NCBI RefSeq assembly: GCF_963678185.1
Contig: NZ_OY782757.1
Span: 1,127,001-1,191,000 of the forward strand
From: an uncultured Tolumonas sp.
Lineage (GTDB): Bacteria; Pseudomonadota; Gammaproteobacteria; Enterobacterales; Aeromonadaceae
Direction: 5' to 3'
DNA: 64,000 nt
Positions 37,248 through 47,976 of the stretch are shown in pieces; the stretch's first letter is position 1; every line of letters starts with the position of its first letter. The notes beneath the pieces were generated by a model. The model was not told the DNA's origin. It ran no database searches and was given only the letters and a program-made list of their open reading frames with translations. A program made the translations under genes and the position numbers.

Positions 37248-39101
37248 TTAAATCGATAACTTATTCACTTTGCGACCACCCCAGACGAGGTTAACAATGG
37301 CACGGCTACCCGTGATCGCAGTGAACATAGAGCAAAGAATACCGATCATCAGTACCAATGCGAAACCACGAACAGCACCGGTTCCCACCGCAAACAAAAT
37401 CAATGCAGTGATCAAGGTGGTTACGTTAGAGTCAGCAATGGTCGAGAACGCACGTTCATAGCCAAGATGGATGGCTTGCTGTACACCACGGCCTGCGCGT
37501 AACTCTTCACGAATACGTTCGTAGATCAGAACGTTCGCATCGACTGCCATACCGAGTGTTAACACAATCCCCGCGATACCAGGCAATGTCATGGTCGCCC
37601 CCGGGATCATCGACATCACACCGACCAGTAATACCACGTTAAACATCAGCGCAATATTGGCCACCATACCGAACAGTTTGTAGTAAACAGCCATGAAGAC
37701 GACGAGGATCAACATCCCCATGCCCAATGCTGATAAACCGCTATCGATATTCGCTTGTCCCATGCTTGGGCCGATAGTACGTTCTTCAACGATCTGGATC
37801 GGCGCAGTCAGAGCGCCTGAACGCAACAGCAACGATAAATTGTGTGCTTCCTGAGTATTGTCGATACCAGTAATGCGGAAATCACTACCCAGACGAGATT
37901 GGATTGTCGCTACGTTGATGACTTCTTCATGTTTTTCGATACGACGTTTACCATCTGCACCCGGCTCACCAACCGGCTTGTATTCAATGAACACTGACGC
38001 CATGGCTTTACCAATACTGTCTTTGGTCGCCATCGACATACGGTTCCCGCCTACCCCATCAAGTTTAATACTAACCTGTGGGCGGCTGTATTCATCAACA
38101 CCGGAAGAAGAACCTGTAATATGATCCCCAGTTAGGATAATACGTTTTTGCAGAACAACAGGGCGGCCATTACGGTCGTAAAACAGCTGTGAATTCGCCG
38201 GAACTTGGCCGTTCACTGCCGCAGAGGCATCAGCATTTTCATCAACCAGACGGAATTCCAATGTCGCAGTAGCACCCAGAATTTCTTTCGCACGGGCTGT
38301 GTCTTGGATACCAGGCAGCTCAACCACAATGCGCGCAGCACCCTGACGTTGCACCAATGGTTCCGCCACACCTAATTCATTCACACGATTACGAATGATG
38401 GTGATGTTCTGTTCCAGCGCATCTTCAGTGATAGCTTTCAGTTTCTTTTCAGACATTGACGCTTTGATCCAGAACTGACCTTTGTCTTCTGAATCAACCA
38501 GCGTGATGTCTGCGTGACGTTTACGCAGATGAGCTAATGCTTTTTGCTGTGTATCGGTATCACGGAAAGCAACAACGACTTCACTACCTGCACGACGCAC
38601 ACCAGAATAACGGATATTGTCTTCACGCAATTCGGTACGGAAATCCTGAACCAGCTGTTCCTGCGCTTTATTAACAGCTTCATCCATATCCACTTCCATC
38701 AGGAAGTGCACGCCACCACGTAAGTCGAGACCCAGCTTCAACGGACCAGCACCAATCGAGCTTAACCATTTAGGTGTAGATGGAGCCAGGTTCAATGCGG
38801 TGATAAATTTGTCGCCCAGTGCTTGTGTAACCAGCTCTTTCGCATGCAGCTGATCATCAGTGTTATTGAAGCGAACCAGTATCTGGCTATTTTCCAGTAC
38901 GGCGCTTTTAATTGAAATTTTGGCGTCATCCAGCGATTTTTTAACTAAATCCATGGTATCAGCTTTGACATCGTGACCACGGATAGCTGAAACCTGCAAT
39001 GCAGGATCTTCGCCGTAAAGATTAGGTGCGGAATAAAGTGTACCGATGATGACCACGAGGGCCACCATCAGATACTTCCACAGAGGATACCGATTTAACA
39101 C
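37248..39101 (-). CDS. secD: Protein translocase subunit SecD
   Basis: SecD is the larger subunit of the SecDF export motor. The 617-residue protein has an N-terminal helix, the D1-type motif [17 protein letters not shown], a large periplasmic domain and the C-terminal RND-like helices ([26 protein letters not shown]). Length matches gammaproteobacterial SecD. Order yajC-secD-secF is the usual one. Confidence 0.97.
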   Translation of the reverse strand: MLNRYPLWKYLMVALVVIIGTLYSAPNLYGEDPALQVSAIRGHDVKADTMDLVKKSLDDAKISIKSAVLENSQILVRFNNTDDQLHAKELVTQALGDKFITALNLAPSTPKWLSSIGAGPLKLGLDLRGGVHFLMEVDMDEAVNKAQEQLVQDFRTELREDNIRYSGVRRAGSEVVVAFRDTDTQQKALAHLRKRHADITLVDSEDKGQFWIKASMSEKKLKAITEDALEQNITIIRNRVNELGVAEPLVQRQGAARIVVELPGIQDTARAKEILGATATLEFRLVDENADASAAVNGQVPANSQLFYDRNGRPVVLQKRIILTGDHITGSSSGVDEYSRPQVSIKLDGVGGNRMSMATKDSIGKAMASVFIEYKPVGEPGADGKRRIEKHEEVINVATIQSRLGSDFRITGIDNTQEAHNLSLLLRSGALTAPIQIVEERTIGPSMGQANIDSGLSALGMGMLILVVFMAVYYKLFGMVANIALMFNVVLLVGVMSMIPGATMTLPGIAGIVLTLGMAVDANVLIYERIREELRAGRGVQQAIHLGYERAFSTIADSNVTTLITALILFAVGTGAVRGFALVLMIGILCSMFTAITGSRAIVNLVWGGRKVNKLSI

Positions 39102-39131
39102 GGTTTAACTCCCAGGAAAATGAATTAAAAA

Positions 39132-39470
39132 CTACAGAGACTGAATAGTGCCCTTTGGTAATACTGCAGTGATGAAGTCTTTCTTAATGGTGATGGTAGT
39201 CTGATCATTCAAGGCCAGAACCAAATAATCGTTGTCGGCAGCAATTTTCGCAATTTTGCCAACCAGACCACCTGAAGTCAGAACCTCATCGCCTTTACCC
39301 AGTGAGCTCATCAGGTTTTTCTGTTCTTTCGCACGTTTTGACTGTGGACGCAGGATGAAGAAATAGAAAAACAGCAGAAAAATACCCACAATAGCGATCT
39401 GCTCAATACCACCAGTCACAGAAGATGCCGCACCACCGTCAGCCGCATAAGCATTAGCAAAAAGACTCAT
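39132..39470 (-). CDS. yajC: Sec translocon accessory protein YajC
   Basis: YajC is a small inner-membrane partner of SecDF. The 112-residue protein has one membrane helix at about residues 22-42 (GGIEQIAIVGIFLLFFYFFIL) and the family segment RPQSKRAKEQKNLMSSLGKGDEV. It lies between tgt and secD, in the standard order. Confidence 0.96.
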   Translation of the reverse strand: MSLFANAYAADGGAASSVTGGIEQIAIVGIFLLFFYFFILRPQSKRAKEQKNLMSSLGKGDEVLTSGGLVGKIAKIAADNDYLVLALNDQTTITIKKDFITAVLPKGTIQSL

Positions 39471-39502
39471 ATTATTTCCTCGTTGTTAGTTCAAATCGTA
39501 TA

Positions 39503-41729
<2,227 letters not shown>

Positions 41730-41866
41730 GGGGAGAATTCTCTTGAAAAAACGCGGCTAGTCTATTGGTTCGAAATAGGTGAATCAAGTTGTTCTGATAG
41801 TGGCGAAAACGCTATTTCCCAACTAGGTTAATCAATAAGCACTTATACAAATGGAAGATACTGAAT

Positions 41867-42730
41867 ATGCTGCGTTCTATTATGATTTTTATCATTTTTG
41901 GGTTCATATCAGCCACTTCTGCTTATGCTAATACGCCTGCAACTTACATCGTAGGCGGCACAACCGTAAATTCAGCACCTTCATGGATGGCCGCATTATG
42001 GATCACAACAGGATCAAATGTTGGTTTTTGTAGTGGTACTTTGATTGACTCACAATGGATCATGACCGCGGCACATTGCGTTGATGTCTCTGATAGTCAG
42101 GGCCACGCCCCGACCATTACAGCTGTAATCGGCCAAGCTGATTTAACGGTTATAACGTCCCAAGCTATTGTTGATTCCATTATTGTGTATTCCGGTTATG
42201 ACAGCTCAACGATGTACGGCGATATCGCTTTATTACACCTGACGACTCCACAATATAATCAAACCATCACCCTTCCCTACAGTAACGAGTCTGCTTATTT
42301 GGTAACTGGCATTCAAATGAGAGTATACGGCTGGGGGGAAACCGAAGCTGGCGTGACAGCAGCAAATGCATCAGCGACCAATTTTCTACAAACAACAACG
42401 CTGACCTATAGCGGATTTGATAGTGATTTCCCCGACCATATATTTGCTGGTGATTATGGTAAAGATACTTGCTTTGGTGATAGTGGTAGCCCTTTGCTTT
42501 ATGGCGGTATCCAGTACGGTATAACCAGCTTTGGTTTCAATACGACTTGCGCTACCGGTGTGCCTGGTGGATATACCGATGTCAGCTATTATAGTCGCTG
42601 GATTGATAACACGCTGGGGTGGGCTCAAAGCTCTGATAGCAGTTCAAGCGGTGGTGGCGGTGATCTCGAACTGGTAATACTCGGATTGGCATTATTACTA
42701 CTTCGGTTGCGCTTTCGTTTTCAGATATAA
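41867..42730 (+). CDS. Secreted trypsin-like serine protease with GlyGly-CTERM tail
   Basis: This is an S1-family protease of 287 residues. A signal peptide (about residues 1-21) is followed by a very short propeptide, then IVGG, the start of the mature chymotrypsin fold. The triad is visible as His in TAAHCVD, Asp in YGDIALLHL and Ser in GDSGSPLL. The Asp six residues before that Ser (KDTCFGDSG) implies trypsin-like Lys/Arg preference. The tail has a Ser/Gly-rich linker, GGGG, a hydrophobic helix and arginines, which is the GlyGly-CTERM layout processed by rhombosortase and linked to type II secretion. Similar to Vibrio VesB. Confidence 0.9.
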   Translation: MLRSIMIFIIFGFISATSAYANTPATYIVGGTTVNSAPSWMAALWITTGSNVGFCSGTLIDSQWIMTAAHCVDVSDSQGHAPTITAVIGQADLTVITSQAIVDSIIVYSGYDSSTMYGDIALLHLTTPQYNQTITLPYSNESAYLVTGIQMRVYGWGETEAGVTAANASATNFLQTTTLTYSGFDSDFPDHIFAGDYGKDTCFGDSGSPLLYGGIQYGITSFGFNTTCATGVPGGYTDVSYYSRWIDNTLGWAQSSDSSSSGGGGDLELVILGLALLLLRLRFRFQI

Positions 42731-42766
42731 TCACGTTGCCTTGAACGACGAGAGAGAAAAATCAGG

Positions 42767-43423
42767 ATGACACAGGACGAAATGAAGAAAGCAGTGGGGC
42801 AAGCCGCATTAGCTTATGTTCAACCCAACACAATTATCGGTGTAGGCACAGGCTCAACAGTTAATTGCTTTATTGATGCCTTAGCCAGTATCAAAGATCA
42901 AATCAAAGCGGCAGTATCCAGTTCCGAAGCATCTACTGCTCGACTGCAAGCTTTAGGCATTACTGTTGTTGATCTGAATGACGTAACTGAATTTGATATC
43001 TATGTTGATGGTGCTGATGAAATCAACCCACAAATGGAAATGATCAAAGGTGGTGGTGCCGCACTGACTCGCGAAAAAATCGTTGCTGCAGTCGCCAAAC
43101 GTTTTATCTGTATTGCAGACTCAACCAAACAAGTTGAAGTATTAGGTCAATTCCCATTGCCTGTAGAAGTGATCCCGCTGGCTCGTGAATACGTTACTCG
43201 GGAATTAAAAAAATTGGGCGGAAATCCAGTATATCGCGAAGGTGTGATCACCGATAACCACTGCCAGATCCTGGATGTACATGGTCTGCAGATCCATGAT
43301 GCCAAAGCATTTGAACAGCAAGTAAATCAGATCCCAGGTGTAGTGACTGTCGGTTTGTTTGCTCACCGTGGTGCAGACGTAGCACTCATCGGTTCAGCAG
43401 ATGGTGTAAAAACTATCGGTTAA
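42767..43423 (+). CDS. rpiA: Ribose-5-phosphate isomerase A
   Basis: RpiA interconverts ribose-5-phosphate and ribulose-5-phosphate in the pentose phosphate pathway. The 218-residue protein has the substrate loop [12 protein letters not shown] and the active-site segments [19 protein letters not shown] and [14 protein letters not shown], as in E. coli RpiA (219 residues). It is followed by a strong bidirectional terminator. Confidence 0.97.
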   Translation: MTQDEMKKAVGQAALAYVQPNTIIGVGTGSTVNCFIDALASIKDQIKAAVSSSEASTARLQALGITVVDLNDVTEFDIYVDGADEINPQMEMIKGGGAALTREKIVAAVAKRFICIADSTKQVEVLGQFPLPVEVIPLAREYVTRELKKLGGNPVYREGVITDNHCQILDVHGLQIHDAKAFEQQVNQIPGVVTVGLFAHRGADVALIGSADGVKTIG

Positions 43424-43440
43424 GCTACATTAGCGTACAA

Positions 43441-43470
43441 AAAATAAGGCGCCTGAGGCGCCTTATTTTT
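43441..43470. terminator. Bidirectional terminator between rpiA and wecA-like gene
   Basis: A 13-bp stem (AAAATAAGGCGCC and its complement, TGA loop) is followed by T residues on the plus strand, and by a T-run on the minus strand. Its right arm includes the stop codon of the convergent glycosyltransferase gene. Confidence 0.88.
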
Positions 43471-44509
43471 GATAATCACTGTAAACTGGTTCACCCGGAT
43501 CATTATCCACAGATTCCCCAGCTTTCAACCGCCAGCATGCAAAGCACAATGGTGTATAAGCAATAGCAATCAATGGAACACCCCAGCGCTCGTTATTCAT
43601 CGCCAGATATGCCAGTGGGAATAACCACAGCCAATTCACTAGCCATAAAGTTAATGTGACATAAAAATGGTTTTCCCAGCGACGCGCAAGGATCTGATAC
43701 GCGTGCATTCGATGGCTACGATGCCAATCATTACCATGCATAATCCGCACAACCAGCGACCAACCGCTATCCACGATAAACCAGCCCATCATGATCAGCC
43801 AGCACCACAGATTTATCGATGTATCGGTCGCTAACAGTAAACCTAACGTGGCAATAAATACGCCCATAAAGCTACTACCGGCATCGCCCATAAAAATCTT
43901 AGCTGGCGGCCAATTCCACGCCAGAAAGCCTAAAACCGGGGCACACATCAGGATCAGCGGCACACTCCACTGCATTTCATCGCTGAAAGCCAGCAGTACG
44001 GAGGAAGCAAACATCATAATGAATGCCTGACTGCCGGCAAAACCATCGACGCCATCCATGAAATTGAAAATATTCACGAATGCCATTATGCCAAACACGA
44101 TGATAGGTAACCAAAATCCTGAGAAATAGAGATAATTTTCCCAAAACAACACGACGAGATCACGCCCATACCAAGTCAGTACTGCAATAGCAGATAAAAC
44201 CTGAATCCCTAATCTGACTTTTACACCCAGCGGGAACAAGTCATGCACCAAATTCCCGATGACTAAGATCAAGCCCGAAAAACAGAGTGCACGCGTTGCA
44301 GCTATATCAATCAAGCGGTAACGATAAAGCATCAAAAATACGAACAACATAGCAAGAAATAATGCATAACCGCCGCCACGGGGAACGGGCAGTAAAGGGC
44401 CATGTTTAAAATGGGGCATTGCTAACGCATGGCGCCACAAAGCAATACGACGGATCAAGCCAGTCAGCAAAAAGCTACCGACAAAGATGAAAAGAAAATG
44501 TGTCATCAT
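43463..44509 (-). CDS. Undecaprenyl-phosphate sugar-1-phosphate transferase (WecA/MraY-like)
   Basis: This polytopic membrane enzyme (348 residues, about ten helices) belongs to the PNPT family that transfers a HexNAc-1-phosphate to undecaprenyl phosphate and so starts O-antigen or related glycans. The catalytic motifs NIFNFMDGVDGFAG, KIFMGDAGSSFMG and the basic loop HRSHRMHAYQ are present. It resembles WbpL/TagO-type proteins as much as WecA; the sugar is not predictable. It is convergent with rpiA and lies at the edge of the glycan locus. Confidence 0.87.
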   Translation of the reverse strand: MMTHFLFIFVGSFLLTGLIRRIALWRHALAMPHFKHGPLLPVPRGGGYALFLAMLFVFLMLYRYRLIDIAATRALCFSGLILVIGNLVHDLFPLGVKVRLGIQVLSAIAVLTWYGRDLVVLFWENYLYFSGFWLPIIVFGIMAFVNIFNFMDGVDGFAGSQAFIMMFASSVLLAFSDEMQWSVPLILMCAPVLGFLAWNWPPAKIFMGDAGSSFMGVFIATLGLLLATDTSINLWCWLIMMGWFIVDSGWSLVVRIMHGNDWHRSHRMHAYQILARRWENHFYVTLTLWLVNWLWLFPLAYLAMNNERWGVPLIAIAYTPLCFACWRLKAGESVDNDPGEPVYSDYQK

Positions 44510-44664
44510 AATTGGAAGGGACCACTACTGCACACTGCGTTACTATTTTTATAGAGAGTCGTATCTACAAGAAACGATACCCTACTCTGTTTTGAGTATT
44601 ATATACATTTCTCAGAAAACAACCGCTTTAACTCGCATGAGGACTCAAGATTTTTCAGGCCGAG

Positions 44665-44702
44665 TATAAGACAGACAAAATGTACATTTTGTCTGTCTTA
44701 TA
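44665..44702. repeat. 38-bp perfect palindrome with no loop
   Basis: Two 19-base arms (left arm TATAAGACAGACAAAATGT) meet with no spacer, centred on TGT|ACA between 44683 and 44684. There is no T-run on either side, so it is not a typical terminator. It lies in the 272-base gap between the sugar-phosphate transferase gene and the unknown gene, and could be an operator; what binds it is unknown. Confidence 0.9.
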
Positions 44703-44728
44703 GGTTGGTTTTATACATACACATAATG

Positions 44729-44757
44729 AAAAAACCCGCTATTAAGCAACAGCGGGA
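44729..44757 (-). terminator. Terminator after the unknown gene at 44782-45342
   Basis: A CCCGCT/AGCGGG stem with a ten-base loop, followed by six T residues on the minus strand, lies 25 bases past the stop codon. Confidence 0.8.
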
Positions 44758-44781
44758 GAAGAATAAAACGAGCAATGAAAA

Positions 44782-45342
44782 TCAAAGCGCGCCGCGGGTC
44801 TCACGTTTTGCATTGGTGACACAAGTTAATGCATCAGCCCAACTTACCTCGCTAAAACCAGAATGATAACTTTTCAATGAATCGTAGACAGTAGCAATTT
44901 TTTCGCCTGATGACTGACCTTTGAAATCACTTTTCTCTAAACCAAGTAAATCACTGAGTTCAGCCCAAACCAGCCCTTCAGGTAGAGGAATCACATCGAC
45001 CGTCACGCCATTGACTGATATTTTCATCTCTTTTGCAGCATTAACTACAAAAAAGATTGGGGTAGTATCCACATCCAGATCAGCAGCATAGCCGGAAAAG
45101 AAATGTTCCAGTTCAGCTAAATCATGTAAAAGACCACTTAGCATTTTGATTTTTTCAGCATCAGCAAGTATCACTGCCTGCTCAATAACTGAAACAGGAG
45201 GCTTACGACGACCAGCTGAATCACCCACCTCGCCTTGCACCAACACCAATTCACCGCGATAACCAGATACACCAGTACCAGCCTCTTCGATAAAATTCAT
45301 ATTGAACAAGCGTCCATTTTGCTCGTATGTATTTAACAGCAT
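44782..45342 (-). CDS. Hypothetical protein, unknown family
   Basis: I do not recognise this 186-residue protein. The ATG at 45342 (MLLNTYEQNGRLFNMNFIEE) has GGAGGT eight bases upstream, a strong ribosome site. It is soluble, mixed alpha/beta in appearance and acidic, without signal peptide or membrane helix. It contains two Cys-poor halves: a segment with SVIEQAVILADAEKIKMLSGLLHDLAELEHF and a later KISVNGVTVDVIPLPEGL. It has its own promoter-sized upstream gap, its own terminator, and terminators on both flanks, so it is a monocistronic unit between the rml genes and the 38-bp palindrome. Confidence 0.75.
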   Translation of the reverse strand: MLLNTYEQNGRLFNMNFIEEAGTGVSGYRGELVLVQGEVGDSAGRRKPPVSVIEQAVILADAEKIKMLSGLLHDLAELEHFFSGYAADLDVDTTPIFFVVNAAKEMKISVNGVTVDVIPLPEGLVWAELSDLLGLEKSDFKGQSSGEKIATVYDSLKSYHSGFSEVSWADALTCVTNAKRETRGAL

Positions 45343-45412
45343 AAACACCAACCTCCAAGTCGATTAATAAAACTCTCAGAAGGTATTTATCAAAAAGTGT
45401 GCCATAGCCATA

Positions 45413-45456
45413 AAACAAAAAAGCTCTGAGATAGTTTTGTTGTCTCAGGGCTTTTT
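45413..45456 (-). terminator. Terminator of the rml operon
   Basis: A 9-bp stem (GCTCTGAGA pairing with TCTCAGGGC) extended by an A/T-rich base is followed by a T-run on the minus strand (complement of the A-rich stretch at 45411-45422), 24 bases after the rmlB stop. Confidence 0.8.
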
Positions 45457-45479
45457 AATCATTCACAATAGAACCAGTG

Positions 45480-46547
45480 TTATTTTTTCAGCGGACGCCA
45501 CCAATTTTCATTAGCCAGATACCATTTAATGGTTTTGGCAATACCCGTCTGGAAGGTTTCCTGCGGCTGATAACCCAGTTCACGCTGAATTTTCTCAGTC
45601 CCTACAGCATAACGGCGATCATGACCTGCACGGTCAGTTACGTAAGTGATCAATGACTTCGCAGATTCGCCTTTGGCACAAGGTGAAGCTGGGTAACGTG
45701 TTACTAACGAGCTATCAGCAGTAAATTCTCCTTCCACCAGTTCGCAAATCAGGTGCACAATATCAATGTTCAGCCATTCGTTAACACCGCCGATATTGTA
45801 AGTTTCACCGATCACGCCTTTATCCAGCACCAGTTCGATACCGCGGCAGTGATCTTCCACAAACAACCAATCACGGATCTGTTTGCCATCACCGTAAATT
45901 GGCAGTGCTTTATTATCCAGAATGTTAGTCAGACACAACGGGATCAGTTTTTCCGGGAAATGATAATAACCATAGTTATTGGAACAGTTGCTGGTAGTCA
46001 CTTGTAAACCATAAGTATGGTGATAAGCACGTACCAGGTGGTCAGAAGCAGCCTTTGATGCAGAATATGGCGAATTCGGCGCATACGCGGTTGCTTCGGT
46101 GAAAGCTGGATCGGTCAGTTCCAGAGTGCCATATACTTCATCAGTAGATACATGGTGAAAGCGATGTGGCAACGGGTTCGCCGGATCAGCCAACCACACT
46201 GCTCGAGCTGCTTTCAAGAGACTGTGGGTACCGATGATATTAGTTTCGATAAAGGCATCCGGATCAGTGATAGAGCGGTCAACATGCGACTCTGCGGCAA
46301 AGTGCACTAACGTGTCGATCTGCTCATCACGCAGCAGCATTTCAACCAGTTCAGAATTACATATATTCCCTTTCACGAAACGGAAATTCGGGTTATCCAT
46401 CAACGGACGCAGGGTTTCAATATTGCCAGCGTAAGTCAGCGCGTCGAGCACAAAAACTCGATTTGTCGGATGCGTTTTCAGCCAGTAATGAACAAAGTTA
46501 GCGCCGATAAAACCAGCGCCGCCAGTAATCAATAAACAGCGACTCAT
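45480..46547 (-). CDS. rfbB: dTDP-glucose 4,6-dehydratase RmlB
   Basis: RmlB makes dTDP-4-keto-6-deoxyglucose, the second step to dTDP-L-rhamnose. The 355-residue SDR protein has the Rossmann motif GGAGFIGANFVH, the catalytic region HVSTDEVYGTL and YSASKAASDHLV (Tyr-x3-Lys), and RDWLFVEDHCRGIELVL. Its ATG overlaps the rmlC stop (ATGA). It is the last gene of the pglL-rmlD-rmlC-rmlB run. Confidence 0.97.
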   Translation of the reverse strand: MSRCLLITGGAGFIGANFVHYWLKTHPTNRVFVLDALTYAGNIETLRPLMDNPNFRFVKGNICNSELVEMLLRDEQIDTLVHFAAESHVDRSITDPDAFIETNIIGTHSLLKAARAVWLADPANPLPHRFHHVSTDEVYGTLELTDPAFTEATAYAPNSPYSASKAASDHLVRAYHHTYGLQVTTSNCSNNYGYYHFPEKLIPLCLTNILDNKALPIYGDGKQIRDWLFVEDHCRGIELVLDKGVIGETYNIGGVNEWLNIDIVHLICELVEGEFTADSSLVTRYPASPCAKGESAKSLITYVTDRAGHDRRYAVGTEKIQRELGYQPQETFQTGIAKTIKWYLANENWWRPLKK

Positions 46548-47080
46548 AAGAAATAATCTGCCTTTATGAAATCACAGCCATTAGCATCATTGGGTGAAAG
46601 CAACGGTTTCTCTTCGATTAATGGCCATGAAATATTCAGTGTCGGATCATTCCATCTAATAACATAACTATCTGTTGGATCGAAATATTCAGTACATTTA
46701 TAAAAGCAGTCAGCCCGATGACTCAAAACATAAAATCCATGCGCAAATCCTGGCGGGATCCAAAGCCATTCAGGTTGCGCTGAAGACAGCTCAAAATGAT
46801 AAACTTGGCCAAATGTGCTTTTTGATTTTCTTAAATCAACGCAAACATCAAAAATCTGACCATGTAATACTGTTAGTAGCTTACCTTGTGGTTTTTGCAG
46901 TTGATAATGCAGACCTCGCAAAACATTTTTCTGCGAATGAGAAAAATTCTCCTGAATGAAAGATACTCTCCTCAAAAGCAATTCAGGATAACAACTACAC
47001 TCACGCCACAGCTCCTGAAAATATCCCCTCTCATCATCAAAACGCTTTAGTGGTAACAGTAAGGGCTTTTCAAAGCTCAA
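46544..47080 (-). CDS. rfbC: dTDP-4-dehydrorhamnose 3,5-epimerase RmlC, TTG start
   Basis: RmlC epimerises C3 and C5 of the keto-sugar. The cupin core has RFDDERGYFQELWRE, the catalytic His region LRGLHYQLQKPQGKL and PPGFAHGFYVLS. The likely start is TTG at 47080 (gives about 178 residues, normal for RmlC): it overlaps the rmlD stop (TTGA) and has GAGGAAA upstream. An ATG further upstream at 47137 would overlap rmlD by 61 bases and add 19 residues without homology to the family. Confidence 0.92.
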   Translation of the reverse strand: MSFEKPLLLPLKRFDDERGYFQELWRECSCYPELLLRRVSFIQENFSHSQKNVLRGLHYQLQKPQGKLLTVLHGQIFDVCVDLRKSKSTFGQVYHFELSSAQPEWLWIPPGFAHGFYVLSHRADCFYKCTEYFDPTDSYVIRWNDPTLNISWPLIEEKPLLSPNDANGCDFIKADYFL

Positions 47081-47976
47081 AGTGGTAATTTCCTCTGATG
47101 AAATGAGACTAGCATGGCATCCAATGATTGTTGCCAATCGGGTTGGCTGATACCAAATACCGCTTTTATTTTAGAACAGTTTAATGTGGAATTCCGGGGG
47201 CGAACGGTCAGCGATGGATATTCTGCAGAAGAGATGCCTTTTATTTCAGGAAAAGTGGAAATAATACCCAACTGGAAGGTGCGCACAAAAATCGCTTTCG
47301 CAAACAGATACCAACTAACATAAGGCGTGCCACAATAATGAAAAATACCCCATCCAGAAAAATCAGGGGTATTAGTCACCTTACCTGCAATATTGACTAA
47401 AGCATCAGCAATATCACCGGCGTAAGTAGGGCCACCATACTGATCTGCAACGATACGTAGTTCATCCCGGTCACCAGCCAGACGCAGCATAGTTTTGGCA
47501 AAGTTAGAGCCATATTCGCTGAAAACCCAACTAGTACGAAAGATAATATGGTGAGGGTTGGCAGAGATAACATGTTGCTCCCCTGCCAGCTTACTAACTC
47601 CATAGAGATTGATTGGATGCGGATGATCGGTTTCCTTATAGGTACCTTGTTTGCAGCCATCAAACACATAATCTGTAGACATTTGAATGACCACAGCCCC
47701 CACTTCTGCGGCAGCAGCAGACAAATATCCGGGCGCAACAGCATTAATCTGGTGTGCCAAGTCAGGTTCTTTCTCTGCCTGATCTACCGCAGTATAAGCT
47801 GCAGCATTAATTACCAGCAAAGGCCGGATTACAAAGACAATCTTACGCACTGCATCTTTGTTGCATATATCCAATTCGCTATGTGAAGCGGCATATACCT
47901 GCCATCCGGCCTGTTTAAATTTGTGTGTTATAAACAGACCTACCTGACCATGTGCACCGGTAATTAAAACCTTCAC
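47077..47976 (-). CDS. rfbD: dTDP-4-dehydrorhamnose reductase RmlD
   Basis: RmlD performs the final reduction to dTDP-L-rhamnose. The 299-residue SDR-type protein has ITGAHGQVGLFITH, the active-site Tyr-x3-Lys in LYGVSKLAGEQ and VIQMSTDYVFDG. It overlaps the upstream ligase gene by four bases and the rmlC start by four bases. The first enzyme of the pathway, RmlA, is not encoded in this window. Confidence 0.96.
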   Translation of the reverse strand: MKVLITGAHGQVGLFITHKFKQAGWQVYAASHSELDICNKDAVRKIVFVIRPLLVINAAAYTAVDQAEKEPDLAHQINAVAPGYLSAAAAEVGAVVIQMSTDYVFDGCKQGTYKETDHPHPINLYGVSKLAGEQHVISANPHHIIFRTSWVFSEYGSNFAKTMLRLAGDRDELRIVADQYGGPTYAGDIADALVNIAGKVTNTPDFSGWGIFHYCGTPYVSWYLFAKAIFVRTFQLGIISTFPEIKGISSAEYPSLTVRPRNSTLNCSKIKAVFGISQPDWQQSLDAMLVSFHQRKLPL

